DNA of 13,996 nt from Verrucomicrobiota bacterium (GTDB lineage: Bacteria > Verrucomicrobiota > Verrucomicrobiia > Chthoniobacterales > UBA10450). This document shows, one piece after another, positions 6,405 through 12,941 of the stretch. The notes beneath the pieces are model-generated. The model did not search any database. It worked only from the letters and a program-made list of their open reading frames with translations, and was not told the origin of the DNA. Positions within the stretch are counted from its first letter, which is position 1, and the number at the start of each line of letters is the position of its first letter. The stretch is from assembly GCA_003219225.1 (NCBI GenBank), contig QHPZ01000267.1:1-13996 (forward strand), written 5' to 3'. The position numbers were made by a program, and so were the translations under genes.

Positions 6405-7815
6405 CGCCACCGCACCAACACTCATTGCGATCGCGCTTCAGTTGGGGCTGGGCCTGACCGTTTTTCAGGCGAATCCGAAGCGCAAATCGAACCAGTGTTT
6501 TCTGATCCTTTCGCTGGTCATCAGCACGTGGCTGGTGAGTTTGTATCTCGCTTTCGTCGCGCGCACACCGGACTCGGCGGAATTCGCGATTCGAGAAGCT
6601 TCGACTGCCGGCGTGCTGTATCTGCTCACCTTAAATCTGCTACGACTTTCGATCCGACGAAACAGCACCAGCTGGCGCAATATTCTTTCTGATTCGCGGA
6701 TTTGGCTGTTCGTGACGGCCGCAGTCGCGGCGCTTTGCCAAACAAAGGCCTTTCTGAAAGGGGCGGTGATCCCGAGTCAAACCGCGGCTGCGCCGATCCC
6801 GATTTATGGTCCCGGGGCGGATAAACTGTACGCGGCGTATATCGCACTCGGGTTTGTAGCGCTCATTGTGAGTTACGGGCGTGACCTGCGCAGAACCATC
6901 GGCGGCGAACGTGCCGAGCTCGGGTTTGTCTTGATCGGCGGAATCGCGGCAATGGCGACCGCACTGCTGCTGGCTTTCGTACTCGATTACTTCCTTGGAC
7001 CGGCGCACTCGATCTGGTTCGCGCCGTTTCGGATGATCATCTTTAGCCTGGTAATCGCGTATGGCATCGCGACGCGAAAAATCATGGAAGTGAGTTTGCT
7101 CTTTCGGCGCGTTATCGCCTATGCGCTGCTCGCTCTCTACCTGCTGGCGCTTTATGCCGGCGTTTGGTGGCTCGTTATCGTCGCATTGCGATCGCCTTCT
7201 TCGCAAAACGCGCATTCGATCGCGCACGTCACGGCGGCAATCGTGACCGCTTTCGCAATGGCGCCGGCGCGCGGCATTTCGCAGCGGCTTGCGGAACGCC
7301 TCTTCATCAGCGCGAAACAGCTCGATTTTCGAGCGACCATGAGCAAGACCGCCAAAATTTTGGCCTCAGTCACAACGCTTCGCGACCTGCTGAGCAGATT
7401 TGCTGAAACCGTGGCTGAAGCGGTCAACACCGACCGCGTGCTGATTCTCCTGCCGGACAAACACGGCTTTACGCAACAGTACCCGCCGTCAGAGGCTGGC
7501 TCGCGCTATCGACTGGAGATGACGCGCGACCAGGCGACCATCATGCAGCTGGAAACCGAGCGGGAGCCGATCGTGGTCGAAGAGCTCCGCCGGGTGCGAC
7601 CCACGGCGCAGGGCCAGCGGGTGATGCGGCAATTGGATTCGCTCCAGATCGCGCTCGCGATGGGCATCTTCGCGCGCGACCAACTCGCCGGGGTGATGCT
7701 GCTCGGGCCGCGCAAGACGGGGCAGATTTACGGCACGGTCGAGCAGAACGCGCTGCAAGTGTTGTGCGGCCAGCTCGCGGTCGCGATCGAAAACGCGGAG
7801 CTGTTCAAAACCTGA
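6397..7815 (+). CDS. Membrane sensor histidine kinase, N-terminal part (8 TM + GAF), cut by frameshift
   Basis: This 472-aa ORF is the input half of a sensor kinase. About eight hydrophobic helices fill residues 7-262 (roughly 7-24, 35-55, 69-85, 102-118, 143-160, 173-200, 207-224, 235-262), resembling the multi-TM N-terminal domain of 7TM or PrsK-like kinases. A GAF domain follows (about 310-468), ending with the typical 'LAVAIENAELFK' helix. Translation then meets TGA at 7813-7815, just after an AAAA run at 7807-7810. The expected continuation (PAS, HisKA, HATPase) is intact in the -1 frame. One more A in the run would give 'ELFKNLTSGVIAVG' and a single 828-aa kinase ending at 8882. The start ATG overlaps the ketosynthase stop by 8 nt, so the two are probably translationally coupled. 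Whether the break is real, a sequencing or assembly error, or a phase-variable tract cannot be told here. Confidence 0.85.
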   Translation: MNSATAPTLIAIALQLGLGLTVFQANPKRKSNQCFLILSLVISTWLVSLYLAFVARTPDSAEFAIREASTAGVLYLLTLNLLRLSIRRNSTSWRNILSDSRIWLFVTAAVAALCQTKAFLKGAVIPSQTAAAPIPIYGPGADKLYAAYIALGFVALIVSYGRDLRRTIGGERAELGFVLIGGIAAMATALLLAFVLDYFLGPAHSIWFAPFRMIIFSLVIAYGIATRKIMEVSLLFRRVIAYALLALYLLALYAGVWWLVIVALRSPSSQNAHSIAHVTAAIVTAFAMAPARGISQRLAERLFISAKQLDFRATMSKTAKILASVTTLRDLLSRFAETVAEAVNTDRVLILLPDKHGFTQQYPPSEAGSRYRLEMTRDQATIMQLETEREPIVVEELRRVRPTAQGQRVMRQLDSLQIALAMGIFARDQLAGVMLLGPRKTGQIYGTVEQNALQVLCGQLAVAIENAELFKT

Positions 7816-8882
7816 CCAGCGGCGTGATCGCGGTCGGGACCGACGAGCGCATCACGGTGTTCAACAATGAAGCGGGACAAATCACCAGCCTCAACTCGCA
7901 GCAAATGCTCGAGCGCCCCCTGGCCGAGCTTCCCGAACCAATCCGGGAGCCGCTGCGCGCCACATTGGAAACTGGCGAAAGCCAGGAAAATCGCGAGTTG
8001 ATCCTGCGCTGGGACAGCGAGGCCGTCGCCGTCCGCGCCAGCACATCAATTTTCCACGGGCAAGATCGACAAGTACTCGGCGCGCTCATGGTCTTGACCG
8101 ACATCACCGCGATCAAGCGGCTCGAATTGCAGATTCGCCGCAGCGATCGCCTCGCCAGCCTCGGAACGCTCTCGGCCGGCATGGCGCACGAAATTAAAAA
8201 CCCACTCGTCTCGATCAAAACCTTTGCACAGCTGTTGCCGGAGCGATATCAGGACTCGGATTTTCGCGAAACTTTTTCCAATCTTATCGGTCACGAAATT
8301 GACCGGATCGATTCGCTGGTCAATCAACTGCTGCGCTTCGCCCGGCCGGCCAAACCGGTGCTCAAGCCGATGCACGTGCACGAGATCCTGGAGAAATCGC
8401 TCCTGCTCATCGGACATCGTTTGTTTCAAAAGGAGATTACATTGACTCGCTTTTGGGACGCGCCGGTTGATACAATCCGGGCCGATGCCGACCAGCTCGA
8501 GCAGGTGTTCCTCAACTTCTTCCTCAACGCCATGGACGCGATGCAACCCGGAGGCCAGCTGAGCGTGAGCACAGAAATTTTGACCGGCGAAGAATGGGTC
8601 GCGGCCATGGCGCAGACCAACGGCGACCGCCAGCCACAGGAAATTCTTCGCATCACGATCCGCGACACGGGCGAAGGCATCCGCAGCGAAGATGTGCCGC
8701 ACGTGTTCGATCCGTTTTTCTCGACCAAGGACTACGGCACCGGGCTGGGTTTGTCGGTCGTGCACGGAATTATTCAGGAACATGGGGGCCAAATCGAAGT
8801 GGAGAGCGAGCTGACGAAAGGCACTGCTTTCCACATTTTGCTGCCGCTGGTTCGCTTTGATAGCGAGGTAGCCGCGGCATGA
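7764..8882 (+). CDS. Sensor histidine kinase, C-terminal part (PAS + HisKA + HATPase), frameshifted from 6397-7815
   Basis: This is the transmitter half of the kinase that begins at 6397. The ORF formally opens at a GTG at 7764, but its first 14 or so residues are just the GAF sequence read in another frame. Meaningful protein begins at 'QNLTSGVIAVGTDERITVF', a PAS domain start, at about 7808. Then come the 'LTDITAIKRLE' PAS end, the H-box 'AGMAHEIKNPLVSIKTFAQ' (His codon 8187-8189), the N-box 'FLNFFLNAMDAM', G1 'DTGEGI', 'VFDPFFSTK' and G2 'GTGLGLSVV'. All catalytic boxes are present, so the transmitter should work if joined to its input. It overlaps the preceding ORF by 52 nt and the next kinase by 4 nt (ATGA). 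The H-box region is close to that of the next gene, which suggests duplication. A separately translated soluble kinase is possible but less likely. Confidence 0.85.
   Translation: MRPARGRDRKRGAVQNLTSGVIAVGTDERITVFNNEAGQITSLNSQQMLERPLAELPEPIREPLRATLETGESQENRELILRWDSEAVAVRASTSIFHGQDRQVLGALMVLTDITAIKRLELQIRRSDRLASLGTLSAGMAHEIKNPLVSIKTFAQLLPERYQDSDFRETFSNLIGHEIDRIDSLVNQLLRFARPAKPVLKPMHVHEILEKSLLLIGHRLFQKEITLTRFWDAPVDTIRADADQLEQVFLNFFLNAMDAMQPGGQLSVSTEILTGEEWVAAMAQTNGDRQPQEILRITIRDTGEGIRSEDVPHVFDPFFSTKDYGTGLGLSVVHGIIQEHGGQIEVESELTKGTAFHILLPLVRFDSEVAAA
7807..7810 (+). other. Probable 1-nt frameshift in an A-run (split histidine kinase)
   Basis: The run of four A's falls exactly at the junction between GAF and PAS. 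Before it, frame 0 encodes a normal GAF end; after it, the -1 frame encodes a normal PAS start, and no residue of either appears lost. The surrounding bases (GTTCAAAACC) do not form an X_XXY_YYZ slippery heptamer in the incoming frame, so programmed -1 frameshifting is not supported. A missing A in a homopolymer is the simplest explanation. Confidence 0.75.
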
Positions 8883-10870
8883 TTGCGGCGCCGATCTGCG
8901 TTCTCCACACTCACGATCCCGAACTTGTGCGGCGAGTGCGGGCGTTTGTGCGCACCATGGCCCAACTGCGTCATGTCGCCGAGGCTGAGCGCGTCGGTCC
9001 GGTGCTCGAGCAATCCGGCCCCGCCGTTCTCATTGTCGATCTTCGGACGCGGGAAAGCCGCAGGTTGCTCGAGGAAATCCAAACGAACTGGCCGCAGGTC
9101 GTCACCATCGCGCTGGGGGTAGCGCGTTCCGAACCGCTGCGCGAGGCGGAGCAAAGCGGAATCTACGCCGCCGAAGACGTCCAAATCGACCGGCAACGCT
9201 TTCAACCCTTGATCGGACGCGCTTTCGATTACCTGAAGGTGCTGGAGGAAAACGAAGCGCTCCGCGAAGAAACCGCTGCGGCGCGGCTGCCTGCGCCGCC
9301 GGAGCGCGAGTCAATCCATGATCGTTACGGCGTGCCTTCGCTCCCTTTGCTGCGTTTCCCCCGTGTCTTCCGCAGGTTCGACACGGTCGATGCGTTGCTG
9401 AGCAGTGTGGTGGAAAATCTCGCGGATGCTGCGGGTGTAACCCGGGTCGGCATTTTTTCCAAAGTCCGCCAAGGCGACCGGTACCGGCTGCGCGCAGGCT
9501 TGCGCTGTTTGCCGGAAACGGCCGAGCTGGAATTTGGCGAGCGCGACGCGCTCGTGCGCTGGCTTGAACGGCAGGCGCATTTGATCTCGCGCGATACGCT
9601 CACGCAAGCGGTTGATCGCGCGGAGCGCACGCTGCTGCGCCGCAGCCTCGATGCTTTCGGAGCCGAGGTGATCGTGCCGTTGTACGCGCGCCGAGGCATC
9701 GTCGGCTGGCTGTTTTTTGGGCATCGCGTTACCGGAGAGCACTTCGATCCGCCGCATCTCGAGCGCCTGTCGATCCTGGCCGAGCATGTTTCAACTGTGC
9801 TCGAAAACGCACTGCTCTACGAAGAGATCACGTTGCAAAAAACCCTCTCTGAGACGCTCCTCAAGGCCATTCCGCCCGGCATTGTCGCGACAGATGAAAA
9901 TGCGATCGTCCGCTGGTTTAGTCCGACCGCCGAACAAATTCTCGGGCTCACCAGCAAAGATGTGCTGAACAAACCGGTTGAATCCGTCGGGAACAGACTG
10001 GCCGGTTTCATCCGCGAGACGCTGGAGTCCAGCAGCACCCTGCCGCCGCAGCAATGGCTCGATCACCACACGCGGCGCTCGCTTTTAATCGAAACTCGGC
10101 GTCTCGGCGATCAGCTCGGCGCCGTGGCCGTGGTGCACGATCTCACAGCCGAGGAAAACTTGCGCGAAAAACAGGCGCTACTCGATCGCGCCGCGTTCTG
10201 GAGCGATCTGGCCGCGAGCATGTCGCACGAAATCCGTAACCCGCTGGTCGCGATCAAGACCTTTGCCCAGCTGCTCCCCGAGCGGTTCGATGACGCCGAT
10301 TTTCGAAAGCAATTCAATGAGATCGTCCTGAAGGAGATCGATCGCCTCGACAAAATCATCACCCAGATCAACAACTTCGCGCATCCGGCAGAATTGGTCT
10401 TTAAACCGATTGATGTGCGCGGTCCTGTGAAAAAAGCGATCGAAATTGCACGCAAGCGTGTGGGAGTGAACGGCGTCGCCGTGGAAACATCCCTGGCCGA
10501 CGACTTGCCCAAAATCGTGGCCGACGAGAAAGCGTTGACCGAAGCGTTCGCGCACCTGGTGGCGAATGCAGCCGAAGCGACTTCGAGTCACGCCAAGCCG
10601 CGCATCACCCTCACGGCCAAACCAATTCGCGAGGGCAGTCGCGCCAGCGGCGTTGTCGTGACTGTGCGCGACAACGGCAAAGGCATTGCTCCCGAGCTGA
10701 AAGACAAAATCTTTTCGCCATTCGTTACAACCAAGGCGCGCGGAATCGGACTCGGACTGCCGATCGTCAAACGCACCGTGTTCGATCACCACGGACGCGT
10801 AGATGTGGAGTCAACTCCGCGCGGCACAGAAGTGAGCGTGCTCTTGCCCGCCAAACAAAACAGTCGATAG
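8879..10870 (+). CDS. Soluble sensor histidine kinase (degenerate receiver + GAF + PAS + HisKA + HATPase)
   Basis: This 663-aa kinase has no membrane segments. Residues 1-125 look like a worn-down receiver: 'PICVLHTHDPE' at strand 1 has lost the adjacent acidic pair, D54 remains in 'LIVDLRT', but the conserved Lys near strand 5 is absent. Canonical phosphorylation is therefore doubtful. A linker with coiled-coil character leads to a GAF domain (about 165-320, ending 'VSTVLENALLYEEI'), then PAS (about 327-430, 'IPPGIVATDENAIVRWFSPTAEQIL'). The H-box is 'ASMSHEIRNPLVAIKTFAQ' with His450. The ATPase has 'AHLVANAAEA', G1 'DNGKGI', 'IFSPFVTTK' and 'GIGLGLPIV'. The H-box region matches the upstream kinase almost residue for residue. 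The start overlaps the upstream stop (ATGA), pointing to translational coupling and perhaps a kinase pair that works together. No output-domain response regulator is adjacent. Confidence 0.92.
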   Translation: MIAAPICVLHTHDPELVRRVRAFVRTMAQLRHVAEAERVGPVLEQSGPAVLIVDLRTRESRRLLEEIQTNWPQVVTIALGVARSEPLREAEQSGIYAAEDVQIDRQRFQPLIGRAFDYLKVLEENEALREETAAARLPAPPERESIHDRYGVPSLPLLRFPRVFRRFDTVDALLSSVVENLADAAGVTRVGIFSKVRQGDRYRLRAGLRCLPETAELEFGERDALVRWLERQAHLISRDTLTQAVDRAERTLLRRSLDAFGAEVIVPLYARRGIVGWLFFGHRVTGEHFDPPHLERLSILAEHVSTVLENALLYEEITLQKTLSETLLKAIPPGIVATDENAIVRWFSPTAEQILGLTSKDVLNKPVESVGNRLAGFIRETLESSSTLPPQQWLDHHTRRSLLIETRRLGDQLGAVAVVHDLTAEENLREKQALLDRAAFWSDLAASMSHEIRNPLVAIKTFAQLLPERFDDADFRKQFNEIVLKEIDRLDKIITQINNFAHPAELVFKPIDVRGPVKKAIEIARKRVGVNGVAVETSLADDLPKIVADEKALTEAFAHLVANAAEATSSHAKPRITLTAKPIREGSRASGVVVTVRDNGKGIAPELKDKIFSPFVTTKARGIGLGLPIVKRTVFDHHGRVDVESTPRGTEVSVLLPAKQNSR

Positions 10871-10874
10871 ACAG

Positions 10875-10979
10875 TTTGTCATGTCGAGCGAAGTCTCCCG
10901 GGGCTGCGGGATCATTGTTTGCAACCGACCGGTTCGGCTGAACAGTTAGAGACTCCTCGACTCCGCTCGGAATGACAAA
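10875..10979. repeat. Palindromic (REP-like) dispersed repeat, 21-nt arms
   Basis: The left arm (10875-10895, starting TTTGTCATGTCGAGCG) and the right arm (10959-10979, ending CGCTCGGAATGACAAA) are inverted copies matching at 18 of 21 positions, 63 nt apart. The inner part is GC-rich with short self-complementary stretches (for example CCGACCGGTTCGG). I know this general type ('GTCATGTCGAGCGAAGTC' / 'GACTCCGCTCGGAATGAC') as a frequent intergenic repeat in several soil phyla. It sits between a kinase operon and lpxD, and may end transcription of the former. The right arm contributes an ATG (10972) to the lpxD frame. Confidence 0.7.
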
Positions 10980-11004
10980 AGGTTTCGATTCGCCGCCACC
11001 AGTG

Positions 11005-12018
11005 ATGTTTACCCTTCAGGAGCTCGCCATGGTATCAGGTGGCGAGTTGATTGGCGACCCGGCGCAGAAAATCACCGGGGCTGCCTGTCTGGCCGAGGCA
11101 ATTCCTGGCGAGATCTCTTTTTTCGCGAACCCAAAATACATCGGGCAACTCCGCAACACGCGCGCCTCGGCTGTGTTCGTGCCGCTGGATTTCTCCGCGC
11201 AAACCACCGCGGCGCAGATTCGCGTTGCCAATCCGGCGAAAGCGTTCGAGCAAGTCGTGTTAAAGCTTGCGCCCGAACCGATCGCGTTTGTGCCAAGCAT
11301 CCATTCAAGCGCGATTATCGACCCGGGCGCGAAACTCGGGGCGCGCGTTTCGGTTCAACCTCACGCGGTGCTCGAGACTGGCGCAGTCATCGGTGATGAC
11401 ACCGTTATTGGGGCAGGCAGCTACATCGGTCATCAAACAATTATCGGCGCGAACTGTCTCATCTATCCCCGCGTCACGATTCGCGAACGTACCCGTATCG
11501 GCGCGCGGGTCGTTATCCACAGCGGCGCGGTCATTGGCGCCGATGGTTTCGGCTTTGAACCAAGTGAGGGACGTTATGAGAAAGTACCGCAGCTTGGCAT
11601 CGTGCAGATCGATGATGACGTCGAGATCGGCGCGAACACGACAATCGACCGCGCGCGATTTGGCCGGACGTGGATTCAGGAAGGCGCCAAGATCGACAAT
11701 CTCGTGCAGGTCGCGCACAACGTCGTCATCGGTAAGCACACGGTCATCGCCGCACAGGCTGGGATCGCCGGCAGCGTCCGCATCGGAAGCAAAGTGCTTA
11801 TCGGCGGACAAGCCGGGATCATCGGGCACATCGAGATCGGTGACAACACGGCCATCGGCGCGCAAACCGGGGTTTCCAAAAACATTAGTGGCGGTGCGTG
11901 GTGGGACACGCCCGCGGAGCCACTCCCCAAAGCGCTGGAGCAAATGGCCTGGGTCCGGCGGCTGGGCAAACTGTTCGAGCGCGTCAAACAAATCGAAGCC
12001 AAACTCGGTTTGCGATAA
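11005..12018 (+). CDS. lpxD: UDP-3-O-acylglucosamine N-acyltransferase LpxD
   Basis: LpxD carries out the third step of lipid A synthesis, moving a 3-hydroxyacyl chain from ACP to the 2-amine of UDP-3-O-acylglucosamine in the cytoplasm. The N-terminal uridine-binding domain ('MFTLQELAMVSGGELIGDP', then 'FFANPKYIGQLRNTRASAVF', about 40-60) is followed by a left-handed beta-helix of hexapeptide repeats (about 100-300: 'AVIGDDTVIGAGSYIG', 'VVIGKHTVIAAQAGIAGS', 'VLIGGQAGIIGHIEIG') and a C-terminal helix. The catalytic His lies in 'VQVAHNVVIG' (codon 11716-11718). With the ATG at 11005 it is residue 238 and the protein is 337 aa, matching E. coli LpxD (His239, 341 aa). An in-frame ATG at 10972 would add 11 residues, but it lies inside a palindromic repeat arm, so I reject it. 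No other lpx or fab gene is adjacent, which differs from the common lpxD-fabZ-lpxA order. Confidence 0.95.
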   Translation: MFTLQELAMVSGGELIGDPAQKITGAACLAEAIPGEISFFANPKYIGQLRNTRASAVFVPLDFSAQTTAAQIRVANPAKAFEQVVLKLAPEPIAFVPSIHSSAIIDPGAKLGARVSVQPHAVLETGAVIGDDTVIGAGSYIGHQTIIGANCLIYPRVTIRERTRIGARVVIHSGAVIGADGFGFEPSEGRYEKVPQLGIVQIDDDVEIGANTTIDRARFGRTWIQEGAKIDNLVQVAHNVVIGKHTVIAAQAGIAGSVRIGSKVLIGGQAGIIGHIEIGDNTAIGAQTGVSKNISGGAWWDTPAEPLPKALEQMAWVRRLGKLFERVKQIEAKLGLR

Positions 12019-12027
12019 TCCACAGCT

Positions 12028-12086
12028 GCCCTCATCTGGCGCTGTCGCGTCCTGCTCTCCCTGAGGAAGAGGATTGAAATGAGGGC
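12028..12086. repeat. Inverted repeat, dispersed-repeat type
   Basis: GCCCTCAT (12028-12035) and ATGAGGGC (12079-12086) are perfect inverted copies enclosing a 43-nt GC-rich core with 'CTCCCTGAGGAAGAGG'. The layout resembles the 'CCCTCATC...CTCCCTGAGG...GATGAGGG' intergenic repeats common in many bacterial genomes. It begins 10 nt after the lpxD stop and could act as a transcription or RNA-stability element. No T-run follows, so it is not a classical terminator. Confidence 0.5.
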
Positions 12087-12154
12087 GATTCGTTGACGCC
12101 GCGTGAGTTGGCAAGGTTAGTGCTTTAGTGGTTTATGGAAATTATAAAGAGCAA

Positions 12155-12601
12155 ATGCCAGCCGTTCTTCGCGATTCTTTTCAGTTCCTTATCATCGACG
12201 ATGACCCCGCCATCAGTCGGTTCCTCGTCACCTATCTGCGCCAAAAGGGGCACACCTGCCAGGCATTGACCGATGGCTTCCAAACGGCAGCCTGGCTCGC
12301 CGATAACGACTGCGAAGTGGCGATTGTTGATCTTCGCATGCCCAAAGTCGACGGCATCTCACTCATCTCGTTCATTCGCGAAATTAACCCGCGCATTCCG
12401 ATCGTTGTTTTCACCGGCATCGGGTATGACGAGGAAAAAATGCATGCCGCACTCCGCGCCGGAGCCAACGGTTACGTCAGCAAAAATCTGCCAATCGAAC
12501 AGCTTTACTGTGTGCTCTCGCGCGTGCTGGCGACCTGTCAGCAGCGCTCCCGGCGCGACGCGCTGAATCACACGCCTGCCGCGCTCCTCGGCGCGAACTG
12601 A
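12155..12601 (+). CDS. Single-domain response regulator (receiver only)
   Basis: This 148-aa protein is a CheY-type receiver with no output domain. The acidic cluster is D15-D16-D17 ('LIIDDDP'), the phospho-acceptor is D59 ('AIVDLRMP'), with T87 ('VVFTGIG') and K110 ('YVSKN'). The Lys is followed by Asn instead of the usual Pro, as in some single-domain and NarL-type receivers. About 25 residues after the fold ('QRSRRDALNHTPAALLGAN') look unstructured. I chose the ATG at 12155 because AAAGAG lies just upstream (12147-12152) and the receiver begins soon after; an in-frame GTG at 12128 would add nine residues. It may relay phosphate from an orphan kinase, for example one of the kinases at 6397-10870, but this is inference. 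A TTGACG at 12093-12098 could be a -35 box, though no good -10 follows. A double hairpin ends the unit. Confidence 0.92.
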   Translation: MPAVLRDSFQFLIIDDDPAISRFLVTYLRQKGHTCQALTDGFQTAAWLADNDCEVAIVDLRMPKVDGISLISFIREINPRIPIVVFTGIGYDEEKMHAALRAGANGYVSKNLPIEQLYCVLSRVLATCQQRSRRDALNHTPAALLGAN

Positions 12602-12607
12602 GGCTAG

Positions 12608-12655
12608 GGTCGGCGCGCTGCGCCGACCAGACGCCGCGGCAGCGTCGTTATTTTT
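12608..12655 (+). terminator. Double hairpin with T-run after the response regulator
   Basis: GGTCGGCG (12608-12615) and CGCCGACC (12621-12628) form a perfect 8-bp stem with a 5-nt loop. A second stem, GACGC/GCGTC (12630-12634 with 12642-12646), is followed by GTTATTTTTG. Position (7 nt after the stop) and the T-run suit a rho-independent terminator for the plus-strand gene. The T-run also contains the stop codon of the small minus-strand gene. The first palindrome also looks like a dispersed repeat type. Confidence 0.55.
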
Positions 12656-12791
12656 GTTCGGCCGCTGCCGCTTGTTTTTTCGGCTTCGAAACGGCCGGTT
12701 CCCGGCGGGTCGGTTTTGCTGCAGCCTTCTTCCGCCGCAAATAAGCCTTACGCCGTTTGCGTTTCGCGCGCACGCGGTGCTGTTGTCCCAT
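12648..12791 (-). CDS. Small Lys/Arg-rich basic protein, 47 aa
   Basis: A short minus-strand ORF encodes a protein starting 'MGQQHRVRAKRKRRKAYL', followed by 'RRKKAAAK', a short Pro-containing stretch and a 'KPKKQAAAAEQK' tail. About two fifths of the residues are Lys or Arg and there is no hydrophobic segment. Such composition suggests binding to RNA, DNA or the ribosome. I recall similar 'MGQ.hR.r.KRkrR' small proteins annotated as hypothetical in Verrucomicrobiota, but could not check. The ATG (12789-12791) is preceded on its strand by AGAAGA about 6 nt away, a weak ribosome site. The stop TAA lies within the terminator's T-run. The composition could in principle arise from GC-rich noise, but the clear Lys codons (AAA/AAG), start and stop favour a real gene. 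Confidence 0.62.
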   Translation of the reverse strand: MGQQHRVRAKRKRRKAYLRRKKAAAKPTRREPAVSKPKKQAAAAEQK

Positions 12792-12941
12792 TTGAGTCTT
12801 CTATAATGGCGTTGAGCCAGAGCGCAACCGGCGCTCACACCAATTCGCAATCGGGCGCCGGCGCGTCAGTCGAATCGGGAACTTGCATTATTGAACGGTT
12901 CGCTATTACAAAGGATTGTTGAAATCGCTTCGCACAATTCA

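Noticed and set aside
7800..7815. Programmed -1 ribosomal frameshifting as explanation of the split kinase
   Set aside because: The incoming frame reads CTG TTC AAA ACC, which lacks an X_XXY_YYZ heptamer. An indel in the A-run explains the break more simply.
8046..8834. A 262-aa minus-strand open frame opposite the kinase transmitter
   Set aside because: It overlaps fully conserved H-box and ATPase coding sequence and shows no domain of its own.
6397..8882. Assignment of the membrane kinase as PrsK of a PEP-CTERM/exosortase system
   Set aside because: The multi-TM plus GAF layout is similar, but no exosortase, PEP-CTERM protein or PrsR-like regulator is in the window, and PAS/HisKA domains are also present.
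11305..12114. A 269-aa minus-strand open frame opposite lpxD
   Set aside because: Its repetitive Asp/Ala pattern simply mirrors the hexapeptide repeats of LpxD.
12802..12807. TATAAT as a -10 box for the coiled-coil membrane protein gene
   Set aside because: The hexamer is perfect, but the -35 position reads GCTGTT and the gene starts about 135 nt later, so the case is too weak to list.
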